DNA from: Croceicoccus sp.
GTDB lineage: Bacteria; Pseudomonadota; Alphaproteobacteria; Sphingomonadales; Sphingomonadaceae
Direction of reading: 5' to 3'
Assembly: GCA_002694745.1 (NCBI GenBank)
Contig: NZMY01000034.1
Location: forward strand, 62,001-126,000
DNA: 64,000 nucleotides
This document shows, in pieces, positions 1 through 8,615 of this stretch (positions within the stretch are counted from its first letter, which is position 1; every line of letters starts with the position of its first letter). The translations under genes were made by a program, and so were the position numbers. Below the pieces are notes generated by a model. That model worked only from the letters and a program-made list of their open reading frames with translations. It was not told the DNA's origin and did no database searches.

Positions 1-208
1 AATCGCTGCCCAGTACCAGCCGTCCGGGTGCATCGACCGCCGCCGCCTTGGCTTCCGCCAGCGCAAGCGCGATGTCGCCGGCCGCGGCACCCGTCATCGC
101 GGCCTCCAGCGCGCGCTCGTCGATGTCGGCAGGCCGCGCCTCGAACGCGACGCCCGCCTGTTCCAGCATGGCCTGCCGCGACGCGCTCTTGGATGCGAGC
201 ACGATCAT
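1..208 (-). CDS. maf: Maf-family nucleotide pyrophosphatase (partial, runs off the left edge)
   Basis: Only the N-terminal 69 codons are present. The protein opens MIVLASKSASRQAML, the phosphate-binding signature of Maf/YhdE proteins, continues with the conserved PADIDE segment, and breaks off at the LVLGSD strand. Maf proteins hydrolyse non-canonical or ordinary nucleoside triphosphates to monophosphates as cytoplasmic housecleaning enzymes. The ATG at 206-208 overlaps the ppsR stop as ATGA, so the two are co-translated. In alphaproteobacteria ppsR and maf are usual neighbours beside hemE. The specific subgroup (dTTP/UTP or m7GTP type) cannot be decided from this fragment. Confidence 0.93.
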   Translation of the reverse strand, partial: MIVLASKSASRQAMLEQAGVAFEARPADIDERALEAAMTGAAAGDIALALAEAKAAAVDAPGRLVLGSD

Positions 209-1050
209 ACCGGCTTGGGCCCCGTATTGCCTTTCGACAGGCCGCTCTGCCGTTCATTGACCAGATTGATGACTGCCGCCGCCGTTTCCTCGATCGATCG
301 GCGCGTGACGTCGATCACCGGCCAGCCATTGTCGGCGAACATGCGGCGCGCGAATTTCAGTTCCTTTTCGACCCGGTCGTGATCGACATAATCCGTCTCG
401 GGCGCCTGGTTGAGCGACAGCAGCCGATTGCGCCGGATCTGGATCAGCCGGTCGGGCGATGTCGTCAGCCCCACGACCAGCGGCCGGCGCAGGCCGAACA
501 GCGCCTTGGGCGGCGGGGATTCGACCACGATGGGGATATTGGCGGTGCGATAGCCGCGATTGGCCAGATAGATCGAGGTCGGCGTCTTGGACGTGCGCGA
601 CACGCCCGCCAGCACGATATCGGCCTCTTCCCATTCCTCCCACAGCAGGCCGTCGTCATGCGCGATGGTGAACTGGATCGCCTCGACCCGCGCGAAATAG
701 GCCTCGTCCATGCGGTGCTGGCGGCCGGGGCGGGCATGCGCTTCCTGTCCCAGCAGGCTGGACAGGCGGCGCGTCACCTCGTCCAGTGCGGACACGGTGG
801 CCAGCCCCGCCTCGTCGCATTTTGACTCCAGCCTTTCGCGGATCTCCTGGTTCGCCAGCGTGAACAGCACGAGGCCCGGATTGCGCACGATTTCGCCCAT
901 GATGCGGTCGAGATGCTGCTGCGAGCGGACCATCGGCCAGAAATGGCGGTCGACATCGGCTCCCTCGAACTGCGCCAGCGCCGCCTTGGCGATCATTTCC
1001 AGCGTCTCGCCCGTGGAGTCAGACAGAAGATGCAGGTGCAGGCGGGTCAT
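205..1050 (-). CDS. ppsR: Phosphoenolpyruvate synthase / pyruvate,phosphate dikinase regulatory protein (DUF299)
   Basis: A 281-residue protein of the DUF299 family, bifunctional kinase/pyrophosphorylases that switch PEP synthase or PPDK off and on using ADP and Pi. It begins MTRLHLHLLSDSTGETLE, the conserved start of the family. It carries the nucleotide-binding P-loop GVSRTSKTPTS (about residues 149-159) and the usual downstream IYLANRG. Length is normal for the family. The rickettsial RP001 gene next to the replication origin belongs, as far as I recall, to this family. It is transcribed away from hemE and directly overlaps maf (ATGA). Which target enzyme it regulates cannot be seen here. 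Confidence 0.95.
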   Translation of the reverse strand: MTRLHLHLLSDSTGETLEMIAKAALAQFEGADVDRHFWPMVRSQQHLDRIMGEIVRNPGLVLFTLANQEIRERLESKCDEAGLATVSALDEVTRRLSSLLGQEAHARPGRQHRMDEAYFARVEAIQFTIAHDDGLLWEEWEEADIVLAGVSRTSKTPTSIYLANRGYRTANIPIVVESPPPKALFGLRRPLVVGLTTSPDRLIQIRRNRLLSLNQAPETDYVDHDRVEKELKFARRMFADNGWPVIDVTRRSIEETAAAVINLVNERQSGLSKGNTGPKPV

Positions 1051-1386
1051 TGCGCTATGATCGATCCTGGTCGCCGTAACGGCCGGTTGGGGGTTGTGGA
1101 CGAATAGGGCGATAAATCATGGGACGATGCCGGGGACAAGCAAAACGACCGATTCCGTCCCCGCTGCGAGTCCCGAACGGGCCAGGTTCTGGACAGGGGG
1201 TCCGCTTCGCCCACAGCCTGTTCATAAGGCGAAGAACTAGCGTTTGACTCACGTCGCATGCGGATTCGGGTTCGGCAATTTGCAGTGGCCTTGCGGTGAT
1301 AATTCGGGCAATCGCGACAATCCCCACAATCCACAGGACCAACAGAGTCCTTCAACCAATTATAAGAATCTTTCTTTTGGAGATTT
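1051..1386. other. oriC: Candidate chromosomal replication origin (ppsR-hemE intergenic region)
   Basis: This 336-bp non-coding gap separates the leftward ppsR-maf unit from rightward hemE. In Caulobacter and Rickettsia the origin lies between hemE and the RP001 homologue, the same arrangement. Six GANTC sites (CcrM methylation motif) start at 1151, 1168, 1246, 1263, 1345 and 1366, several times the chance density. CCACA-type, DnaA-box-like motifs sit near 1095-1100 (reverse), 1210-1215, 1322-1327 and 1330-1335, but none is a perfect TTATCCACA. An A/T-richer stretch lies at about 1351-1386 just before hemE. The synteny and motifs are seen directly; origin function is inferred. Confidence 0.5.
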
Positions 1387-2415
1387 ATGGCAGGCCCTCT
1401 TCTCGAAACGCTCAAGGGCAGGAATCTCGACCGGCGCCCGATCTGGCTGATGCGGCAGGCGGGACGCTATCTGCCCGAATACCGCGAATTGCGCGCGGAA
1501 AAGGGCGGGTTTCTCGCGCTGGTCTATGACAGCGAGGCCGCGGCCGAGATCACGATGCAGCCGTTGCGGCGGTTCGGTTTCGACGGGGCGATCCTGTTTT
1601 CCGACATTCTGATCGTGCCCTATGCGATGGGCCAGAACCTCGAATTCCTGGCGGGCGAGGGGCCAAAGCTTTCGCCAAGGCTCGCCGATGGGGCGCTGAG
1701 GGCGCTGGAAGGGGTGCCAGAGCGCCTTTCGCCGATCTACCGCACCGTGGAGCTTGTGAAGGCGCAGTTGAGCCCACAGCAGACCATGCTGGGCTTTGCG
1801 GGCGCGCCGTGGACGGTCGCGACTTACATGGTCAATGGCGAGGGCAGCCGCGACCAGCATGAAACGCGCGAAATGGCCTATGCCGATCCGCAAGGGTTTC
1901 AGGCGATCATCGATGCCATCGCCGATGTCACCATCGACTATCTGGTCGGCCAGATCGAGGCCGGGGCCGAGGCGGTGCAGGTGTTCGACAGCTGGGCGGG
2001 CAGCCTTGCGCCCGACGAGTTCGGCCGCTGGGTGATCGCGCCCACCGCGCGCATCGTGGCCGCGGTGCGCCAGCGCTGTCCGGGCGTGCCGATCATCGGC
2101 TTTCCCAAGGGCGCGGGCGAGAAGCTGGTCGCCTATGCCAAGGAAACGCTGGTCGATGCGGTGGGTGTGGACGAGTCGGTGGATATCGCGTGGGCAGCGC
2201 GTGAACTGCCGGAAAACATGCCGCTGCAGGGCAATCTGGATCCGCTGCGGCTGATGGCGGGCGGCGCGGAGATGGAGAGCCGCGTGCGCTTCATCCTCGA
2301 CGCCTGCGCGCACCGGCCGCATGTGTTCAACCTGGGTCACGGGATCGGCCAGTTCACCCCGATCGAGCATGTCGAGAGCCTGCTTGCCACCGTGCGCGGC
2401 TGGCAGCGGCCCTGA
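1387..2415 (+). CDS. hemE: Uroporphyrinogen decarboxylase
   Basis: A 342-residue HemE, which removes four carboxyl groups from uroporphyrinogen III to give coproporphyrinogen III in heme synthesis, in the cytoplasm. The N-terminal signature PIWLMRQAGRYLPEYR is at residues 18-33. Other family landmarks are ILFSDILIVPYAMGQ with the catalytic aspartate region, GFAGAPWTVATYM, and the C-terminal FNLGHGI. A GGAG Shine-Dalgarno at 1379-1382 supports the ATG chosen. Length is standard. It is the first rightward gene beyond the putative origin, followed by hemJ after 134 bp. Confidence 0.98.
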   Translation: MAGPLLETLKGRNLDRRPIWLMRQAGRYLPEYRELRAEKGGFLALVYDSEAAAEITMQPLRRFGFDGAILFSDILIVPYAMGQNLEFLAGEGPKLSPRLADGALRALEGVPERLSPIYRTVELVKAQLSPQQTMLGFAGAPWTVATYMVNGEGSRDQHETREMAYADPQGFQAIIDAIADVTIDYLVGQIEAGAEAVQVFDSWAGSLAPDEFGRWVIAPTARIVAAVRQRCPGVPIIGFPKGAGEKLVAYAKETLVDAVGVDESVDIAWAARELPENMPLQGNLDPLRLMAGGAEMESRVRFILDACAHRPHVFNLGHGIGQFTPIEHVESLLATVRGWQRP

Positions 2416-2549
2416 TTTGCATCGCCCATCGGACCATCGTCGATCAGGCCGCCGTTCCTCAGGCTAGCGATCGGGCGATTGCCCTCACTACCCCCTTCAA
2501 CCTCCCGTTCCGCGCCGCTATCAAGGCGGCCATGCAAGAGGCGCTTTCC

Positions 2550-2975
2550 ATGATCTACCTCTGGCTCAAGGCAGGCCATATCATCTTCGTGGTGTTCTGG
2601 CTGGCGGGGCTGTTCATGCTGCCGCGCCAGATGATCTACATGCATCCCGCCGCGCCCGGCTCGGACGAGGAAGCGCTGTGGGCCAAGCGGACCGGCCTGC
2701 TGCGCAAGATCATCCTGACGCCCAGTCTGGTCGTGGTGTGGGTGCTGGGGCTGGCGCTGGCCTATGTGCAGGGTGTCTGGGGCGAATCCTGGCTGCATGC
2801 CAAGCTGCTGCTGGTCGTGCTGATGACCGCCTATCACGGGATCATGGTCGGCAAGGCGAAAAAGATGGCGCGGGGCGATCGTCCGCTTTCGGAAAAGCAG
2901 CTGCGCATGTGGGGCGAGGTGCCGGGCATATTGCTGGCGCTGATCGTGGTGCTGGTGGTCGTCAAACCGTTCTAG
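2550..2975 (+). CDS. hemJ: Protoporphyrinogen oxidase HemJ (CopD/UPF0093 family)
   Basis: A 141-residue integral membrane protein matching HemJ, which oxidises protoporphyrinogen IX to protoporphyrin IX. It opens with LKAGHIIFVVFWLAGLFMLP, containing the conserved heme-ligand histidine, and has further membrane segments around ILTPSLVVVWVLGLALAY, LLLVVLMTAYHG and the C-terminal LLALIVVLVVV. An upstream in-frame ATG exists at 2532, but an AGAGG motif eight bases before the ATG at 2550 and the family's usual start favour the shorter form. Its position next to hemE fits a heme-biosynthesis role. Confidence 0.93.
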   Translation: MIYLWLKAGHIIFVVFWLAGLFMLPRQMIYMHPAAPGSDEEALWAKRTGLLRKIILTPSLVVVWVLGLALAYVQGVWGESWLHAKLLLVVLMTAYHGIMVGKAKKMARGDRPLSEKQLRMWGEVPGILLALIVVLVVVKPF

Positions 2976-3209
2976 GCCGCCCGCATCGCCGGTTTTGCGA
3001 CCAGTGGTGGACACATAAGCGGCGAAGGGCGATTGACCTTGCGCCGCGGCGGCCTTATCTTGGGCCTTGTCTTTTAGCGACCCTCGCGCACCATGCGGGG
3101 TTCTCGCTCCAGCCTTTACAAACCGAATAACGTCCTGCCTTCGCCGAACTGCGTGCGAATTTCCGGTTCAAGGACGCCAAGCGGATCTCCTTAATCGGAA
3201 TAACAGAAT

Positions 3210-4463
3210 ATGCATCTCAAGGAACTCAAGCAGAAAACCCCCGCCGAACTGGTCGAAATGGCCGAAGAGCTGGGCGTGGAGGGCGCGTCGACCCTGCGGC
3301 GTCAGGACATCATGTTCGGCATCCTGAAAGAGGTTGCCGAGGATGAGGAAATCCTGGGCATCGGCACGATCGAAGTGCTGCCCGACGGTTTCGGCTTCCT
3401 GCGCAGCCCCGAGGCGAACTATCTCGCCGGGCCCGACGACATCTATGTCTCGCCCAACCAGGTCCGCAAGTTCCAGCTGCGCACCGGGGATACGGTCGAG
3501 GGCGAGATTCGCGCGCCCCGCGACGGCGAACGCTATTTCGCGCTGACCAAGCTGCTCAAGGTCAATTTCGACGACCCCGACGTGGTCCGTCACCGCGTTA
3601 ATTTCGACAATCTCACCCCGCTCTATCCGGACGAGAAGCTGGTGCTCGACACCGTGGATCCGACCGTGAAGGACAAGTCGGCGCGGGTGATCGACATCAT
3701 CTCGCCGCAGGGCAAGGGCCAGCGCGCGCTGATCGTGGCGCCGCCGCGCACCGGCAAGACCGTGCTGCTGCAGAACATCGCCAAGGCAATCACCGACAAC
3801 CATCCCGAAGTGTTCCTGCTGGTCCTGCTGGTCGACGAACGGCCCGAGGAAGTGACCGACATGCAGCGCAGCGTGAAGGGCGAAGTCATCTCCTCGACCT
3901 TCGACGAACCTGCGCAGCGTCACGTGCAGGTCGCCGAAATGGTGATCGAAAAGGCCAAGCGACTGGTCGAGCACAAGAAGGACGTGGTGATCCTGCTCGA
4001 TTCGATCACGCGCCTCGGCCGTGCCTACAACACCGTGGTCCCGTCCTCGGGCAAGGTGCTGACCGGCGGTGTCGACGCGAACGCATTGCAGCGCCCCAAG
4101 CGCTTCTTCGGCGCGGCGCGCAATATCGAGGAGGGCGGCTCGCTCTCCATCATCGCGACCGCGCTGATCGACACCGGCAGCCGCATGGACGAGGTGATCT
4201 TCGAAGAGTTCAAGGGCACCGGCAACTCGGAAATCGTGCTCGACCGCAAGGTCGCGGACAAGCGCATCTTCCCCGCACTGGATGTCGGCAAGTCCGGCAC
4301 CCGCAAGGAAGAGCTGCTGGTCAACAAGGAACAGCTGTCCAAGATGTGGGTTCTGCGCCGCATCCTGATGCAGATGGGCACGATCGATTCGATGGAATTC
4401 CTTCTCGACAAGATGAAGGATTCGAAGACCAACGAAGACTTCTTCGCCACCATGAACCAGTGA
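3210..4463 (+). CDS. rho: Transcription termination factor Rho
   Basis: A 417-residue hexameric RNA helicase that terminates untranslated transcripts. The N-terminal Rho_N helical domain ([20 protein letters not shown]) is followed by the cold-shock-like RNA-binding domain with DGFGFLRS (about residues 59-66) and the RecA-type ATPase with Walker A APPRTGKT at 177-184. The Q-loop/R-loop region [15 protein letters not shown] is intact. The 234-bp leader before it is long, as is common for autoregulated rho genes, but no specific rut element is claimed. It is conserved beside hemE/hemJ in this order. Confidence 0.98.
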   Translation: MHLKELKQKTPAELVEMAEELGVEGASTLRRQDIMFGILKEVAEDEEILGIGTIEVLPDGFGFLRSPEANYLAGPDDIYVSPNQVRKFQLRTGDTVEGEIRAPRDGERYFALTKLLKVNFDDPDVVRHRVNFDNLTPLYPDEKLVLDTVDPTVKDKSARVIDIISPQGKGQRALIVAPPRTGKTVLLQNIAKAITDNHPEVFLLVLLVDERPEEVTDMQRSVKGEVISSTFDEPAQRHVQVAEMVIEKAKRLVEHKKDVVILLDSITRLGRAYNTVVPSSGKVLTGGVDANALQRPKRFFGAARNIEEGGSLSIIATALIDTGSRMDEVIFEEFKGTGNSEIVLDRKVADKRIFPALDVGKSGTRKEELLVNKEQLSKMWVLRRILMQMGTIDSMEFLLDKMKDSKTNEDFFATMNQ

Positions 4464-4464
4464 T

Positions 4465-4483
4465 CTGCGGGGCCGGCCCGCAG
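4465..4483 (+). terminator. Short GC hairpin directly after rho
   Basis: Perfect 7-bp arms CTGCGGG (4465-4471) and CCCGCAG (4477-4483) with a 5-base loop begin one base after the rho stop. No T-tract follows, so it may pause or stabilise the mRNA end rather than act alone. The convergent glutamate-synthase-like gene ends at 4501, so a boundary is needed here. Confidence 0.4.
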
Positions 4484-4500
4484 ACCATGCGACCGGCCCT

Positions 4501-6114
4501 TCAGACCATGCGAAACGTCTCTGCGCTCGCCGCTTTCCAGTGGCGGGCGTATTGCGTGTTGTCGGGGTCTTCCACCAGCACGCCGGGTTTCAGGAACCGA
4601 TAGAACTGGTCCATCGAATCGGACCGCACCGAATTCAGCCGCTCGCCAATGTGATGCGGCTGGATCTGCCATGGATCGTCCAGCCCCATCGCAACCACGA
4701 TCTCGCGCAGCCCGTGCAGGGTCTGGCGCTGGAACCGCGCGACCCGTTCCGCCTTGTCCTCCACCACCAGCCCGCGCTGGCGCGTGGCGTCCTGCGTGGC
4801 GACACCGGTGGGGCATTCATCGGTGTGGCATTTCATCGATTGCACGCAGCCCAGCGCAAACATGAAGGCGCGCGCGGCATTGCTCCAGTCCGCGCCCAGC
4901 CCGAAATTCATCGCCAGCCCCGCGCCCGAATGCACCTTGCCTGCCGCCGCGATCTTCACCTGCGGCTTCAGCCCCGATCCGACCAGCATGTTGCGCACCA
5001 TGATCAGCCCCTCGCGCATCGGCATGCCGACACGGTTGGACAATTCGACGGGGGCCGCGCCAGTGCCGCCTTCGCCGCCGTCGACGACGATGTAATCGAC
5101 CGTGATGCCGGTCTCCAGCATGGCCTTGGCGATGGCCATCACCTCGTGCGGCTGTCCCACGCACAGCTTCAGCCCGACCGGCTTGCCGCCCGCCATCTCG
5201 CGCAGCCGGGCGCACCATTCGATCATCTCGATCGGCGTGGAAAAGGCCGAATGCCCGGGAGGCGACAGGCAATCCTCACCCACCGGCACGCCGCGCGCTT
5301 CGGCGATCTCGTCGGTCACCTTGCTGCCCGGCAGCAATCCGCCATGGCCGGGCTTCGCGCCCTGGCTCAGCTTGACCTCGATCATCCTGACCGTGTCGGC
5401 CTGCGCATTCTCGGCGAACAGGCCGGGATCGAAACTGCCGTCCTTGTTGCGGCAGCCGAAATAGCCGCTGCCCAGTTCCCACACCAGATCGCCGCCATGC
5501 GCCTTGTGATAGCGCGAGATGCCGCCTTCGCCGGTGTCGTGATAGAACCCGCCGCTGGATGCGCCCTTGTTCAGCGCCATGACCGCATTGGCCGACAGCG
5601 ATCCAAAGCTCATCGCCGAAATATTGAGCAGCGATGCGGAATAGGGCCGGCTGCACTGGTCCGATCCGACCTTACAGCGCCATTCCTTCGGTGCCTCCTT
5701 GGTGGGCGCGATGGAATGGCCAAGCCACTCATATTCCTCGGAATACACATCCAGCTCAGTGCCGAACGGATGCGAATCGAGCTGACCCTTCGCCCGCGCG
5801 TAGATCAGCGCTCGCTGGTCATGGTTGAAGGGCCGCCCTTCCAGATCGGATTCGATCAGATAGGAGCGGAAATAGGGCCGGAAATCCTCCATCAACCAGC
5901 GAAAGCGCGCGATCAGCGGATAATTGCGCCGCAGCGTGTGCCGGGTCTGGAAGAAATCCCACACCGCAATCAGCAGCAGCGGCACGGTGAGATAGGCGAG
6001 CCAGCGCACGCCAGGCCAGACCAGCGCAACCGCGGTTAGCACCACCAGCACCGCCGGCACCGCAAAGCGCGTGTAAAGATCAGCGGAGCGGCGCCAGCTG
6101 GCCCTGTTCTGCAT
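4501..6114 (-). CDS. FMN-binding glutamate synthase family protein (membrane-anchored GltB2 domain)
   Basis: A 537-residue protein with two N-terminal hydrophobic segments (about residues 16-33 and 36-51), then the FMN-binding glutamate-synthase domain. Conserved pieces include ISAMSFGSLSANAVMALN, GEGGISRYH, SQGAKPGHGG, VDGGEGGTGAAP and the cysteine cluster GCVQSMKCHTDECPTG, which in this family binds an Fe-S centre. It lacks the amidotransferase domain of true GltB. Such stand-alone proteins are annotated as ferredoxin-dependent or FMN-binding glutamate synthases; the real substrate is not established. It converges on rho and is followed closely upstream by the hydrolase gene. Confidence 0.9.
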   Translation of the reverse strand: MQNRASWRRSADLYTRFAVPAVLVVLTAVALVWPGVRWLAYLTVPLLLIAVWDFFQTRHTLRRNYPLIARFRWLMEDFRPYFRSYLIESDLEGRPFNHDQRALIYARAKGQLDSHPFGTELDVYSEEYEWLGHSIAPTKEAPKEWRCKVGSDQCSRPYSASLLNISAMSFGSLSANAVMALNKGASSGGFYHDTGEGGISRYHKAHGGDLVWELGSGYFGCRNKDGSFDPGLFAENAQADTVRMIEVKLSQGAKPGHGGLLPGSKVTDEIAEARGVPVGEDCLSPPGHSAFSTPIEMIEWCARLREMAGGKPVGLKLCVGQPHEVMAIAKAMLETGITVDYIVVDGGEGGTGAAPVELSNRVGMPMREGLIMVRNMLVGSGLKPQVKIAAAGKVHSGAGLAMNFGLGADWSNAARAFMFALGCVQSMKCHTDECPTGVATQDATRQRGLVVEDKAERVARFQRQTLHGLREIVVAMGLDDPWQIQPHHIGERLNSVRSDSMDQFYRFLKPGVLVEDPDNTQYARHWKAASAETFRMV

Positions 6115-6122
6115 GGCTGCGC

Positions 6123-6821
6123 TTACGCCAGATGCTTGCCGAAGAACTCCGCGGTGCGCTTGTCCGCCAGCTGTGCGCCCTGCTCATCGCGGCGCTTGCC
6201 GGATTGCGTGGCAAAGCCGTGATCCAGCCCCTCGTAATCATGCAGGGTCACGCGCGGGTGATCGTCCAGCCCTTCGTGCATCGCCTTTTGCGCATCCGCA
6301 TCGACAAAGCCGTCCGCCGTCGGGATATGCAGCATCAGCGGCTTGGCGATGGCATGGCTCTCGTTCAGCATCTTGTCGATCATCACGCCGTAATATCCGA
6401 CCGAGGCATCCACGTCGGTGCGCGCCGCCATCATATAGGCAAGCCGTCCGCCCGCGCAGTATCCGACGCAGCCGACCTTTTGCACGCCTTCCTCGCGGCG
6501 GACCCAGTGGACCGTCGATTCCAGGTCCTTCACCGCCTGGTCGAAGTCGAACTTGCCGAAATAGTCGAACGCCTGCTGCATCTCGTCCTCGACATCGGGG
6601 TCGAGTTCGATCCCCGGCTCAAACCGCCAGAACAGGTCGGGCGCGACGGCGAGATATCCGTCCTTGGCCAGCAGGTCGCACTTTTCCCGAATTCCGGCAT
6701 TCACGCCAAAGATCTCCTGAATGACGACGATCGCCGCCTTAGGCGTAGAGGAGGGCCGGGCGACATAGACGCCAAAGCTGCCGTCATTCTCAAGCGTGGG
6801 AACCGATTGGGCGAATTCCAT
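6123..6821 (-). CDS. Dienelactone hydrolase family protein
   Basis: A 232-residue alpha/beta hydrolase. It has the family signature IQEIFGVN near residue 37, the nucleophile elbow GYCAGGRLAY (Cys nucleophile), and the late histidine in YEGLDHGFA, giving the Cys-Asp-His triad of dienelactone hydrolases. Two close ATGs exist (6827 and 6821). AAGGAG lies only three bases before the first but nine before the second, so 6821 is preferred. Substrate is unknown; genome-wide many paralogues act on lactones or esters. It is separated by only a few bases from the downstream FMN protein and is probably in the same transcript. Confidence 0.9.
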   Translation of the reverse strand: MEFAQSVPTLENDGSFGVYVARPSSTPKAAIVVIQEIFGVNAGIREKCDLLAKDGYLAVAPDLFWRFEPGIELDPDVEDEMQQAFDYFGKFDFDQAVKDLESTVHWVRREEGVQKVGCVGYCAGGRLAYMMAARTDVDASVGYYGVMIDKMLNESHAIAKPLMLHIPTADGFVDADAQKAMHEGLDDHPRVTLHDYEGLDHGFATQSGKRRDEQGAQLADKRTAEFFGKHLA

Positions 6822-6939
6822 GGCCATTCTCTCCTTATGCGGTTGCGGGTGCTCGACCCAACCTAGGAAGCACCATTGGACATTGCCACCCGTCTGTGAC
6901 AGCGTGCACCCATGCATAAGGTTCCACGGGGTTAAGCCA

Positions 6940-7197
6940 ATGAAAGTGAATGTCGAATTCGATTGCTCGCCGGAAGAGGCGCGGCGCTTTCTTGGCCTGC
7001 CCGATGTCACGCGCGTGAATGAATATTACGTCGACACCATCATCAACACGATGAAGGGGACCGGAAATGTCGAGCAGATGCAGGAAATGATCAAGCAGTT
7101 CACCCCGATGGGTGAGCTGGGCCTGAAAATGTTCCAGCAGCTGATGGAAACCGGCGCGCAGGCGGCTTTCGGCAAGGGCGCCAAATCCACGAACTAG
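6940..7197 (+). CDS. Small conserved alphaproteobacterial protein (DUF6489-like)
   Basis: An 85-residue soluble protein beginning MKVNVEFDCSPEEARRFLGLPDV. It has a charged N-terminal half and a methionine/glutamine-rich helical tail (VEQMQEMIKQFTPMGE). Proteins with this opening recur in Sphingomonadales just before mnmE; I believe the family is DUF6489, but no function is established. The family-typical start at 6940 is chosen over in-frame upstream codons, which overlap the hydrolase promoter. It is upstream of mnmE with a 51-bp gap and may share its promoter. Confidence 0.78.
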   Translation: MKVNVEFDCSPEEARRFLGLPDVTRVNEYYVDTIINTMKGTGNVEQMQEMIKQFTPMGELGLKMFQQLMETGAQAAFGKGAKSTN

Positions 7198-7248
7198 GCC
7201 TGATCGCAGCATAGGGGCTGGATTTCGCCGCGCCGGGTGGGCACTGGC

Positions 7249-8547
7249 ATGGCCATGGCTGTCGACGACACGATCTTCGCCCTTTCCAGCGGCAATCCGC
7301 CCGCCGGCATTGCCGTGATCCGCATCAGCGGTCCGCGTGCCTCGTCGGTATTGCAGAGCCTGGGTGGACGCATTCCGCAGCCCCGCCGCGCCAGCGTGAT
7401 GCAGCTGCGCGATCCCGCCGACGCCAGCCTTCTTGACGAAACGCTGGTCCTGTTCCTGCCGGGCCCCCGCAATGCGACCGGCGAGGACTGTGCCGAGCTT
7501 CATTTGCACGGCGGCCGCGCGCTTGTGGCGAGGGTTCAGGAGGTTCTCGCATCGCTCGACGGATTGCGGCGCGCCGAACCGGGCGAGTTCACGCTGCGCG
7601 CCTTTCGCAATGGAAGGATTGATCTGGCCGAGGCCGAAGGGCTCGCCGATCTGCTGAGCGCGGAGACCGAACTGCAATTGCGCAATGCACAGGCGCTGAG
7701 CGGCGGAGCCTTTTCGCGGCGGGTCGGTGAGTGGCGGGACGAGGTGCTGTCGCTTTCGGCGCGGATCGAAACCCTGATCGACTTTTCGGATGAGGACGAC
7801 GCGGATGCCATCGAGCTGGACATGGCACGGGAGTGCGCCGTCTTGGCAGAAAGACTGGGCGAATGGCTGCACTCGCCGCGCGCGGAGGTGCTGCGCGAGG
7901 GGTTTCGCGTTGCCATTGGCGGGCCTCCAAACGCAGGAAAAAGTAGCCTGTTCAATGCTTTGATAGAGGATGAGGCGGCCATCGCAACGCCCATCGCGGG
8001 CACTACGCGTGACGCGCTGCATCGGCCCATCGCCTTGGGTGGCATCCCCTTCCTGTTCGTCGACACGGCGGGACTTCGCGACCGCACCGACGATACGATC
8101 GAGGCCATCGGCATAGAGCGGGCAGGCGCGGAACTCGCGCGCGCGGACCTTGTGCTATGGCTTGGCGAAAAGGGGCAGGGACCGGAGAATAGCTGGCAGA
8201 TCGAGACCAAGATCGATCTTCGAATCTCGCCGGCGGAGAAGATGGCGTCCGCCGATTTTTCGGTTTCTGCCGCGACGGGGGAGGGGGTCGACGCGCTTCG
8301 GACGGCTTTGATCGCAAGAGCAGCCGAAGCGATGCCTAAACCCGGCCAGATCGCGATCAACGAGCGGCAGGCCTCGCTGATCGAACAGGCGAGGGATAAT
8401 CTTGTCGAGGCTGGCCATCTGTCCGATCCCTTACTGATCGCCGAGTGTCTCCGCCGGGTGAGGAGTGCATTCGATCGGCTGCTGGGCAATACCGGCACGG
8501 AAGACATGCTCGACGCACTGTTCGGACGCTTCTGTATCGGCAAATAG
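7249..8547 (+). CDS. mnmE: tRNA modification GTPase MnmE (TrmE)
   Basis: About 432 residues. With MnmG it installs the (carboxymethyl)aminomethyl group on U34 of certain tRNAs. The N-terminal folate-binding domain opens [19 protein letters not shown]; then a helical domain; then the inserted G domain with Walker [11 protein letters not shown], the TAGTTRD switch, DTAGLRD, and a G4 written TKID instead of the usual NKxD. It ends in CIGK, the catalytic-cysteine tail of the family. Starts at 7237, 7249 and 7255 are all possible; 7249 best matches homologues. The stop is immediately followed by a parS palindrome. Confidence 0.96.
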   Translation: MAMAVDDTIFALSSGNPPAGIAVIRISGPRASSVLQSLGGRIPQPRRASVMQLRDPADASLLDETLVLFLPGPRNATGEDCAELHLHGGRALVARVQEVLASLDGLRRAEPGEFTLRAFRNGRIDLAEAEGLADLLSAETELQLRNAQALSGGAFSRRVGEWRDEVLSLSARIETLIDFSDEDDADAIELDMARECAVLAERLGEWLHSPRAEVLREGFRVAIGGPPNAGKSSLFNALIEDEAAIATPIAGTTRDALHRPIALGGIPFLFVDTAGLRDRTDDTIEAIGIERAGAELARADLVLWLGEKGQGPENSWQIETKIDLRISPAEKMASADFSVSAATGEGVDALRTALIARAAEAMPKPGQIAINERQASLIEQARDNLVEAGHLSDPLLIAECLRRVRSAFDRLLGNTGTEDMLDALFGRFCIGK

Positions 8548-8548
8548 A

Positions 8549-8564
8549 TGTTCCACGTGGAACA
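8549..8564. promoter_or_regulatory. parS: parS site 1 (perfect palindrome)
   Basis: TGTTCCACGTGGAACA is a perfect 16-bp palindrome of the ParB-binding parS class (consensus TGTTTCACGTGAAACA). The symmetry extends to 22 bp (8546-8567). It starts two bases after the mnmE stop, in the 68-bp gap before mnmG, and is the only site of the group outside a reading frame. Confidence 0.9.
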
Positions 8565-8615
8565 TCTACGCCTTTCTTCTTTGACCGTGATGCGCGCGAA
8601 CGGTATGGGCCGAAC

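Noticed and set aside
4540-6039. Long open frame (499 codons) opposite the FMN glutamate-synthase-like gene
   Set aside because: It is a plus-strand shadow of a well-supported gene in GC-rich DNA, with His/Arg-rich low-conservation content and no domain.
8445-8615. N-terminal extension of mnmG
   Set aside because: The frame is open but crosses the end of mnmE and the parS palindrome; homologues start at [12 protein letters not shown] (8616).
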